From JAZQNF01 sp045641505 (GTDB lineage: Bacteria; Bacillota; Clostridia; Lachnospirales; Bianqueaceae), in NCBI GenBank assembly GCA_045641505.1, contig JAZUHB010000046.1:1-28060 (forward strand): 28,060 bases of DNA, in the 5' to 3' direction. Position numbers and translations under genes: made by a program. This document shows positions 7,771 to 13,474 of the stretch, piece after piece. Under the pieces are notes generated by a model. It searched no databases and was not told where the DNA came from. It was given only the letters and a program-made list of their open reading frames with translations. Position 1 is the first letter of the stretch, and each line of letters opens with the position of its first letter.

Positions 7771-8706
7771 ATGGCGAACCCACCGAAGAAAAGGAAGAAG
7801 CGCCGCTGGCGCCTCGTGCATCCGGAAAGGCTGCTGCTGGCAGTCCTTCTTTTGCTGTTCCTGATCGGCGGGACCGTCACGCTGGTACACAGCTGCACGC
7901 ACCGCCCCGCGCCCGAGGAATCCGTCGCGCCGGTCCGCGAGGAGGAGAGCGAGGTCTCGCAGGACAGCCGCAAAGGCACCGTCTCGCTCGAGGAGCTCGC
8001 CGTCCAGCTGCAGGCCACGGTGCTCGCGACGATGGACGTGAACCGCGAGAACTACTACCGCGCGCCGGAGCTGCCCCCGAAGGAGGCGCGCCTCTCCGTC
8101 GGCTACCGCTACTGCCTGGTGCTGGCGGCGGGCCACGGCGGCGAGGATCCCGGCTCGGTCGCCGGCGAGATCTACGAGAAGGACATCAACCTGGCGGTGG
8201 CGCTGGCCGTCCGCGAGTACATCGAGCATCACGCGTCCGACATCAAGGTCGTCATGACGCGCACCGGGGATACGCTGGTGAACTATCAAGAGCAAGTGGC
8301 CGTTGCTGAACATGAGGACGCGGATTTGCTTCTGATCCTTCATACGAACAGTTATTCCGGAACCGGCCGCGCTATTGGAACACAGGGTTTCTACCAAACT
8401 GTTCGTGCTTCCAAGGAAATTCAGGCAAAGAATAAGGCATTGGCTGAAGCGCTTACGGGAGCCATCTCTGAAGCCTTGGAGACCTACAACCGAGGCGTTT
8501 CGAATAAAACGGCAGATGGATTGTTAGACCTTAATGATCATATTCCTCTCTCTTTGGTCGAACTCGGCTTTATCACCGACGAGGAGGAGGTCGCGAAGCT
8601 CACGAGCCCCGTCTACCAGGAGAAGATGGGCGAGGCGATCGGCAAGGTCCTGATCGACACGCTCTACAGCTACCCGGTCCGCACTGAGGAAGAGGAGGAG
8701 CCGTGA
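7771..8706 (+). CDS. Membrane-anchored N-acetylmuramoyl-L-alanine amidase (Amidase_3)
   Basis: A zinc amidase that cleaves the bond between MurNAc and the stem peptide of peptidoglycan. The 311-residue product has a very basic N-terminus (KKRKKRRWR), a single membrane helix at ~20-40 and an acidic linker. The Amidase_3 domain runs from ~residue 113. Zinc/catalytic residues are all visible: His122 in AAGHGGEDPG, Glu136 in YEKDIN, His191 in LILHTNS, and Glu264 in LVELGFITDEEE. The topology is cytoplasmic N-terminus with an extracellular enzyme. Codons 171-270 are strikingly GC-poor (48% by hand count, against ~65% on each side) with different codon preference, yet they encode the catalytic half intact; see findings. 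The start ATG has only a weak ribosome binding site. The stop is TGATG-overlapped with mnmA. Confidence 0.92.
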   Translation: MANPPKKRKKRRWRLVHPERLLLAVLLLLFLIGGTVTLVHSCTHRPAPEESVAPVREEESEVSQDSRKGTVSLEELAVQLQATVLATMDVNRENYYRAPELPPKEARLSVGYRYCLVLAAGHGGEDPGSVAGEIYEKDINLAVALAVREYIEHHASDIKVVMTRTGDTLVNYQEQVAVAEHEDADLLLILHTNSYSGTGRAIGTQGFYQTVRASKEIQAKNKALAEALTGAISEALETYNRGVSNKTADGLLDLNDHIPLSLVELGFITDEEEVAKLTSPVYQEKMGEAIGKVLIDTLYSYPVRTEEEEEP

Positions 8707-9839
8707 TGGAGAAGATCGTGATCGGCCTCTCCGGCGGCGTCGACTCCGCGGTGGCGGCGCGGCTTCTGCAGCGCGAGGACTGCGAGGTGATCGGCGCGAC
8801 CGTGCTGACGGGCTTCGGCCCCTCGGTCGAGCCGGAGGCCCGCGAGGTGGCGGCGCGGCTCGGCATCGAGTTCCGTCCCGTCGACGTGTCCGCCCGTTTC
8901 CGCCGCGAGGTGGCGGAGCGTTTCGCACAGGAATATCTGAAGGGCCGTACCCCGAACCCCTGCGTTCTCTGCAACCCGGCGGTGAAGTGGGAGGCCCTTT
9001 TCGAGGTGGCTGACTCGGTCGGCGCGGATCGGGTCGCGACCGGCCACTACGGCGAGATCGCGCGGCTTGCGAATGGCCGCTTTGCCGTGGCCAAGGCGCC
9101 GGTGAAGGACCAGTCCTACGTGCTCTGGGGCCTCAGCCAGGCGCAGCTTGCCCGGACGCGCACCGTGCTCTCCGGCCTCACGAAGGAGGAGGTGCGCCGC
9201 ATCGCCCGCGAGGAGGGCCTCGGCGTGGAGTCGAAGCCCGACAGCCAGGAGATCTGCTTCGTCCCCGACGGCGACTACGCCCGCTTCGTCGAGGACTTCA
9301 CCGGCGTGCGCTCCGTCCCCGGCAGCTTCGTGGACCCGCAGGGCCGCGTCCTGGGCACCCACCGCGGCCTGATCCATTACACGGTCGGCCAGCGGAAGGG
9401 CCTGGGCCTTGCCTTCGGCGAGCACCGCTTCGTGACCGAGCTTCGCCCCGCGGCCAACGAGGTCGTGCTGGGCCTGAACGAGGACTGCTTCGCCCGCGGC
9501 CTGATTGCGGAGGGGCTGAACTGGCAGGCGCTGGGAGAGGAGGAGCTGCGGGGGGAGGCGGCCGCGGCTGGTGTTTCGGTGGCCGGTCTCGCGTCGGACG
9601 CGCTGGCTGCTGCTTCGGCCGCCGACCTTGCTTCGGCCGCCGCGCCGGGCCTTCGGCTTCTCGGCAAAATCCGCTATGCCCACCGCGAGGAGCCCTGCAC
9701 CCTGCGGCTGCTTCCGGACGGCCGCGCGCTCTGCCTGTTCGACGAGCCGCAGCGCGCCATCACGCCGGGACAGTCCGTGGTCTGGTACCGGGACGGCCTG
9801 GTCGCCGGCGGCGGCGTGATCGCGGAGGTGGTGAAGTGA
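8706..9839 (+). CDS. mnmA: tRNA-specific 2-thiouridylase MnmA
   Basis: MnmA activates U34 of Lys, Glu and Gln tRNAs with ATP and inserts sulfur to make s2U34. The 377-residue product has the PP-loop SGGVDS (9-14), NPCVLCN with the nucleophile-equivalent Cys89, ATGHY, KDQSYVLWGL, and DSQEICF with the second catalytic Cys184. I chose ATG 8706 over the adjacent GTG 8703: GGAGG (8694-8698) is then 7 nt away and the amidase stop gives a TGATG overlap. The usual extended loop after the first beta strands is shortened (TVLTGFGPSVEPEARE). The C-terminal domain carries an alanine-rich insertion (~residues 280-318) between LNWQAL and LLGKIRYAHR. The last bases overlap mutY as GTGA. Confidence 0.95.
   Translation: MEKIVIGLSGGVDSAVAARLLQREDCEVIGATVLTGFGPSVEPEAREVAARLGIEFRPVDVSARFRREVAERFAQEYLKGRTPNPCVLCNPAVKWEALFEVADSVGADRVATGHYGEIARLANGRFAVAKAPVKDQSYVLWGLSQAQLARTRTVLSGLTKEEVRRIAREEGLGVESKPDSQEICFVPDGDYARFVEDFTGVRSVPGSFVDPQGRVLGTHRGLIHYTVGQRKGLGLAFGEHRFVTELRPAANEVVLGLNEDCFARGLIAEGLNWQALGEEELRGEAAAAGVSVAGLASDALAAASAADLASAAAPGLRLLGKIRYAHREEPCTLRLLPDGRALCLFDEPQRAITPGQSVVWYRDGLVAGGGVIAEVVK
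9611..9646 (+). repeat. 18-bp tandem repeat in the MnmA alanine-rich insertion
   Basis: Two adjacent 18-bp copies begin tgcttcggccgccg and differ only in their last bases. They encode ASAADLASAAAP within the low-complexity insert of MnmA. The length is in frame, so copy-number change would not break the gene. Confidence 0.7.
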
Positions 9840-9917
9840 CAGATTCCGTCGTGGCGCGTGGTGAAATGACAGAAGCTTCCGCGGTGCGTGGTGAAGTGAC
9901 AGATCAACCCGCGGCGC
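9828..9917 (+). repeat. Three 30-bp tandem repeats across the mnmA stop / mutY start
   Basis: Copies lie at 9828-9857, 9858-9887 and 9888-9917. Each opens with gtggtgaa(g/a)tgacaga and ends with a gcgg-rich tail. Copy 1 contains the real mnmA TGA and mutY GTG. The repetition places further in-frame potential starts at 9866 (ATG) and 9896 (GTG), exactly 30 bases apart. It looks like a duplicated stop/start junction. Confidence 0.9.
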
Positions 9918-11104
9918 CTTCCGCCGTGTCCGCAAACTGGGGCGAGCTTCTGGTCCGCTGGTATCAGGCAAACGCCCGCGAATATCCCTGGCGCAGCGAT
10001 CCGTCCCCCTATCACGTCTGGCTGTCGGAGATCATGCTGCAGCAGACCCGGCTCGAGACGGTGCGCGCCTACTACCTGCGCTTCATCGGCGAGCTGCCCA
10101 CGGTGGCGGCGCTGGCCGCGGCCCCCGAGGAGCAGGTGCTGAAGCTCTGGGAGGGCCTCGGCTACTACTCCCGTGCGCGCAACCTGCACAAGGCGGCGAA
10201 GGTCATCGTGAGCCAGTACGGCGGCGAGATCCCGGCCGACCCCGCAAAGATCCGCGCGCTGCCCGGCGTGGGCGACTACACCGCCGGCGCGATCAGCGCG
10301 GTCGCCTTCGGCCTTCCCGTCCCCGCGGTGGACGGCAACGTCCTGCGGGTGGTCTCGCGCCTGTTCGAGCTGGAGGACGACGTCCTCTCGCCTGCCGCGC
10401 GCCGGAACGTGACGGAGCTCGTTCGCGCCGCCTATCCGCCCGAGGCCTCGGCCTTCACCCAGGGCTTGATGGAGCTGGGCGAGACCCTGTGCCTGCCCGG
10501 CGTGCCGCTCTGCGACGCCTGCCCGCTTCGCGAGCTCTGCCGCTCCCGTTCATCCGGCCGCGCCGCCGAGCTTCCGCTCCGCAAGGCGAAGACGGCCAAG
10601 CGCGAGCTCACGCGGGAACTCTTCCTTATTAAAAACGCGGACGGCCGCCTGCTGTTCTGCCGCCGCCCGGACAAGGGCGTGCTGGCAGGCCTCTGGGATT
10701 TGCCGGAGGAGAGCGAAGGCGCCGGGATTGGAGGCGCCGGTTCTGCAGGGGACACTTCTTCTTCTGCCGACCGTCTCCGCGCCACTTCTTCTTCCGCCGA
10801 CCGTCTCCGCGCCGCGGGCTTCGTCCTTCGGAGGGGCGAGCTTCTCGGCGAGGCCGATCACGTTTTCACCCATCTGATCTGGCACATGAAGGTGTGGCAG
10901 GGCAGCCTGGAAAGGCAGGGCGGCGCCGCGGAGGACGATGCGCTGGCAGATGCCGCGGGGGACGGGGCGGCCAACGCGGCCGATGCAGCCAATCTTCCGC
11001 TTCCTGAGGGCTTCGTCTGGGCCGATCCGGCGGAGCTCATGCTCCCGACCGCGGTCGCGAAGGCCGTGGGCCTGGGGTACGGAAATGAAAAAACAAGAAA
11101 ATGA
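9836..11104 (+). CDS. mutY: Adenine DNA glycosylase MutY
   Basis: MutY removes adenine mispaired with 8-oxoguanine. From GTG 9836 the product has 422 residues. It has catalytic Glu65 in SEIMLQQT, the helix-hairpin-helix LPGVGDYTA (142-150), catalytic Asp166 in AVDGNVLRVVSR, and a complete 4Fe-4S ligand set C219-X6-C226-X2-C229-X5-C235. The C-terminal NUDIX-like 8-oxoG recognition domain begins near residue 258 (LLFCRRPDKGVLAGLWDLPE). It is interrupted by low-complexity inserts, including a 30-bp DNA duplication and an Ala/Asp-rich stretch. GTG 9836 is preferred because GGAGGTG (9824-9830) sits 5 nt upstream; ATG 9866 and GTG 9896 in the tandem repeat are credible alternatives. Last gene of the rightward cluster. 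Confidence 0.95.
   Translation: MTDSVVARGEMTEASAVRGEVTDQPAAPSAVSANWGELLVRWYQANAREYPWRSDPSPYHVWLSEIMLQQTRLETVRAYYLRFIGELPTVAALAAAPEEQVLKLWEGLGYYSRARNLHKAAKVIVSQYGGEIPADPAKIRALPGVGDYTAGAISAVAFGLPVPAVDGNVLRVVSRLFELEDDVLSPAARRNVTELVRAAYPPEASAFTQGLMELGETLCLPGVPLCDACPLRELCRSRSSGRAAELPLRKAKTAKRELTRELFLIKNADGRLLFCRRPDKGVLAGLWDLPEESEGAGIGGAGSAGDTSSSADRLRATSSSADRLRAAGFVLRRGELLGEADHVFTHLIWHMKVWQGSLERQGGAAEDDALADAAGDGAANAADAANLPLPEGFVWADPAELMLPTAVAKAVGLGYGNEKTRK
10754..10813 (+). repeat. 30-bp direct duplication inside mutY
   Basis: Two adjacent 30-bp copies differ at a single base (ttctgcc against ttccgcc). Each encodes TSSSADRLRA, in the middle of the NUDIX-like domain of MutY. The near identity suggests a recent duplication. 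It is a multiple of three, so the frame is kept. Confidence 0.92.
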
Positions 11105-11140
11105 GGAAATCATCCTTTCCCGGATGATCTCCTCTTTTTT
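11103..11140 (+). terminator. Intrinsic terminator after mutY, probably bidirectional
   Basis: A 13-bp stem (gaggaaatcatcc with ggatgatctcctc, one mismatch) encloses a 6-nt loop and is followed by TTTTTT (11135-11140). It overlaps the mutY TGA. The left flank is A-rich (aaaaaacaagaaaat), giving a T-rich tail on the other strand. It can therefore also serve the leftward gene that converges on it from 11181. Confidence 0.93.
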
Positions 11141-11180
11141 GTTGCAAACGCAGCGGAACGCGAAGCGGAACGGCGACCCG

Positions 11181-11960
11181 TCACGTGAAATAATGGTCCG
11201 CGATTTTCTCGAGCACCGTCATATTCAGCGGGCAGCCGGCAGCCTCGTGGGTCACGATCAGCTCGATGCCCGGCGCGTAGCCCGCGGCCACGTAGGCGTT
11301 CAGCTTGCGAAGCGCGGTTTCCGCGTAGTCGCTTTTGTCGAGCAGCCCGAAATGCTCCCAGATCAACTCGCGGCGCGTGCGGGGATTCAGCACGGTGAAG
11401 TCTGGGAAAACGCGGCGGTCGGGCAGCCGGAGCGCGCATTCGTAGCGGTAGGGGATGCCGCGGTCATGCAAAAGATCCGCGATGATCTTTTCCGATTTGG
11501 AGCGGACGTTTTCGCCGGCCTTTGTCGTGAAGGTAGTGTCGCCCTCCCAAAGATCCTTGCGCTCATAGGGCATCGCGCGCCACCGCTCGGCATAGTCGCT
11601 GTCAGAGAGAAAAAGGGGCTTCACGAGACTTTGCCGGACCGGACTGAGGGAATCGTAGACAGCGGTCAGCCGCTGAAGCTCTGCTTCCGCGGTGAATTTG
11701 GCTCGATGCGACTGAAGTACGGCCGCCAGCTCCTTATCCAGCTTCTGCAGATAATCCTTTTGCGCCAAAGCGTGCACCGTCTCCGTGTCGCTTCGCCGGA
11801 GGTAGTCGCCGTTCGACCCCTTGCCCGGGTAGCGGTAAAACCGATAATAATCTCCGCTGCGCGCGACACGCAGAGTTCCCTCCGGTATTGTGCTCAGTTC
11901 CCGGTGAATGATCTCGCGACTTCGCTCCAACTGCTCGGTCCAGTCGTCCTTCATGAGCAT
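11181..11960 (-). CDS. Protein of unknown function with PD-(D/E)XK nuclease-like motifs
   Basis: I do not recognise a named family. The 259-residue product has a helical, charged first half (residues ~1-130). The second half contains VRSKSEKIIADLLHDRGIPY (~150-170), then YECALRL, FPDF (~184-187) and LIWEHFG (~198-204). The spacing of Glu, the PD pair and the later Glu resembles the PD-(D/E)XK fold of restriction-like nucleases, although EHF replaces the usual ExK, so activity is uncertain. There is no signal peptide or membrane helix. The ATG at 11960 has a perfect AAGGAGG 7 nt upstream. It is a lone gene, convergent with mutY, and next to an inverted pair of repeat elements. That setting would suit a mobile or accessory gene; this is inference. 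Confidence 0.7.
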   Translation of the reverse strand: MLMKDDWTEQLERSREIIHRELSTIPEGTLRVARSGDYYRFYRYPGKGSNGDYLRRSDTETVHALAQKDYLQKLDKELAAVLQSHRAKFTAEAELQRLTAVYDSLSPVRQSLVKPLFLSDSDYAERWRAMPYERKDLWEGDTTFTTKAGENVRSKSEKIIADLLHDRGIPYRYECALRLPDRRVFPDFTVLNPRTRRELIWEHFGLLDKSDYAETALRKLNAYVAAGYAPGIELIVTHEAAGCPLNMTVLEKIADHYFT

Positions 11961-11988
11961 GCTTCTTCCTCCTTGGCAGTTGTTTCTT

Positions 11989-12016
11989 ATTATATTATCG
12001 TCGCCGCGGCTGAAAG
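11989..12016 (-). promoter_or_regulatory. Putative promoter of the leftward PD-(D/E)XK-like gene
   Basis: On the minus strand a perfect TATAAT -10 box (11989-11994) lies in an AT-rich island just upstream of the AAGGAGG ribosome binding site. A weak -35 candidate CTTTCA (12011-12016) sits 16 bp further upstream. The -10 is convincing; the -35 is poor. Confidence 0.45.
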
Positions 12017-12068
12017 ATTCCGCTTTTGCCCCGGGTTTTTCAAGAGCGCCGCTGCCGTCTTTTTCGAC

Positions 12069-12264
12069 TTGAGTGGAGAAGGCTCATTTTCGGCCAAAAA
12101 AACCACACTTTTTCGTCGCCGATAGGTGGAAAACGTGTTTTTTGCACTTTTCCACTCAATTGTTTCTGCGCAATTGAGTGGGAAGGCTGGTTTTTCGTGC
12201 GCTTCCACCTATCTTGCCTCGTAAAGTGTGGTTTTTTTCTTGCCTGGAGGGCTTTTCCACTCAA
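12069..12264. repeat. Head-to-head inverted pair of a ~94-bp element with terminal inverted repeats
   Basis: Two 94-bp arms (12069-12162 and 12171-12264) are imperfect reverse complements around an 8-bp centre (tttctgcg). Shared blocks in mirror order are ttgagtgga(g/a)aag at the outer ends, aaaccacactt, gataggtgga and cactcaattg at the centre. Each arm alone also begins and ends with an inverted ttgagtgg/ccactcaa pair, so each looks like a small element with its own terminal inverted repeats. It is AT-richer than its surroundings. No convincing open reading frame is present. As one RNA it could fold into a long hairpin. Apart from this element, the 17-bp repeats, the promoter and the terminator, I see nothing else in the 11961-12377 gap. 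Confidence 0.85.
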
Positions 12265-12281
12265 CTCCGCAAACGGGGCCG

Positions 12282-12332
12282 CGGCTGGATCCGCATCTCG
12301 GCTGAATCCGCATCTCGGCTGGATCCGCATCG
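12282..12332. repeat. Three 17-bp tandem repeats
   Basis: Consecutive 17-bp copies of cggctg(g/a)atccgcatc(t/g) lie between the inverted element and the terminator of the leftward operon. Copies 1 and 2 differ by one base, and copy 3 differs only in its last base. The region is non-coding. Confidence 0.88.
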
Positions 12333-12333
12333 C

Positions 12334-12362
12334 AAAAAGCCGGAGCGCCTCAGCGCTCCGGC
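12334..12362 (-). terminator. Intrinsic terminator of the leftward nucleoside hydrolase operon
   Basis: A perfect 10-bp stem (gccggagcgc/gcgctccggc) with loop ctca is flanked on its left by AAAAA, which reads as TTTTT after the stem on the minus strand. It lies 15 bp past the stop of the last gene of the operon. Confidence 0.93.
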
Positions 12363-12377
12363 CATAAGAAATTATAT

Positions 12378-13394
12378 TCAGGCGTTCTTCATCTCCGCAA
12401 AGAAATCCGTAAACACCGCGTCGCGGCGGATGAAGTCGATCACGCGGATCGGGTGCGGATCGGGGCCGGGCGCCCAACGAAGGTCGTCGGTCACGGTCGG
12501 GGCCGGCGCGAGGACCGAGTCCATGAACTCCGGATGGAGCAGGGCGGCGGGGGCGGCGATGTCCCAGATGATCTTCGAGGCGGCGTACTCGGCGCCGTCG
12601 GGGAGGGCGGGCGCGGAGGCGCGGAGCTTCCCGGCGACGAGGTCGGTCAGGTAGCGGCCGACGGGGCTCGCGCCCAGGAAGTGCTCGAGCTCCCAGACCG
12701 AGGTGCAGAGGAGCCGCGAGGTCTTGTTCGTCGGGATCAGCACCAGCGGGACGCCGCAGGAGAGCAGCACGCGGCCGGCCGGGACGTCCTGGCGGAGGTT
12801 GTACTCCACGCAGTCCTTCCAGCTGAGGTCGCAGCCGCCGAGGAAGATCACGACGATTTTCTCGGCGATACGGGGCTCCGCGAGGAGAGCGGAGGCGACG
12901 TTGGTTGCGCAGCCGATCGCGCAGACGTAGAGCGGGTCGTCGTCGGGCGAGGCCAGCGCGCGGGCGATCAGGTCGCGGACCGCGGGGCTGTCGGCCGGCT
13001 CGAGCGGGGCGGTCACCGGCGGGATGCGCTGCGGCTCGCCGCGGACGATCGCCTGCCAGTCGGGACACCAGTCGGGGCCTTCGCCGCCGAGGTAGCGGGT
13101 CGCGCCGCGCAGGACCGGGAAGCGGCCGTCGTCCATGCCGAGGAGCGAGAGGATGTGGTGGATCTCGCCGAAGCTGAGCTCCATCCCCTCCGCGGGGTCG
13201 GTGACGTCGGGACGGGTGAACGGGGCGGCGTAGACCGCCTCCAGCGTGATGCGGCCGCGCATGTGGGCGAGGGCAGAGTAGGCGAGGGCGAACTGGTCGT
13301 CCTCCTCGTTGAAGGTGTCGGTGTCGAGCACCATGCGGACCTTGCGGCCGACGGGCGGCTCGAGGCGCGCAAGCAGTTTTTCTTCGGAAAGCAT
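12378..13394 (-). CDS. Nucleoside hydrolase-like protein (IUNH superfamily, divergent motif)
   Basis: Predicted to hydrolyse an N-glycosidic bond of a ribonucleoside or a related compound, using Ca2+. The 338-residue product matches the IUNH layout but with a variant metal site: DTDTFNEEDDQFAL at residues 24-37, where classical enzymes have DxDPGxDD; two extra residues separate the aspartates. Other landmarks are LEAVYAAP, ELSFGEIHHILSLLGMDD, CAIGCATNVASALL (the TGPLTN-like strand), IVVIFLGG and DIAAPAALLHPEF near the C-terminus, which supplies the late Asp. The ATG at 13394 has AGAGGAG 6 nt upstream. It is the last gene of the operon and is paralogous to the hydrolase domain encoded just upstream. 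The substrate is unknown. Confidence 0.85.
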   Translation of the reverse strand: MLSEEKLLARLEPPVGRKVRMVLDTDTFNEEDDQFALAYSALAHMRGRITLEAVYAAPFTRPDVTDPAEGMELSFGEIHHILSLLGMDDGRFPVLRGATRYLGGEGPDWCPDWQAIVRGEPQRIPPVTAPLEPADSPAVRDLIARALASPDDDPLYVCAIGCATNVASALLAEPRIAEKIVVIFLGGCDLSWKDCVEYNLRQDVPAGRVLLSCGVPLVLIPTNKTSRLLCTSVWELEHFLGASPVGRYLTDLVAGKLRASAPALPDGAEYAASKIIWDIAAPAALLHPEFMDSVLAPAPTVTDDLRWAPGPDPHPIRVIDFIRRDAVFTDFFAEMKNA

Positions 13395-13411
13395 TCGAAT
13401 CTCCTCTGGGT

Positions 13412-13461
13412 GCCGGAAAATCTCCGTGATGCGGCGGCGGGAAAATCTCCGTGATGCGGCG
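13412..13461. repeat. 25-bp direct duplication between the two nucleoside hydrolase genes
   Basis: Two adjacent 25-bp copies of gc(c/g)ggaaaatctccgtgatg followed by cggcg fill most of the 80-bp intergenic gap, differing at one base. The duplication lies just upstream of the ribosome binding site of the downstream hydrolase gene. Confidence 0.88.
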
Positions 13462-13474
13462 GGCGGGCCGTGCT

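Noticed and set aside
3934..8397. Minus-strand open frames of 546, 437 and 590 codons (3934-5574, 5094-6407, 6625-8397)
   Set aside because: They lie fully opposite well-supported genes, are rich in Arg/Gly/Ala/His without motifs, and overlap each other. High GC explains their length.
9828..9917. Possible CRISPR array (30-bp repeats)
   Set aside because: The units are directly adjacent with no unique spacers and lie in coding sequence at a stop/start junction.
12282..12332. CRISPR or iteron-type origin repeats
   Set aside because: Only three 17-bp copies without spacers, no replication or cas gene nearby.
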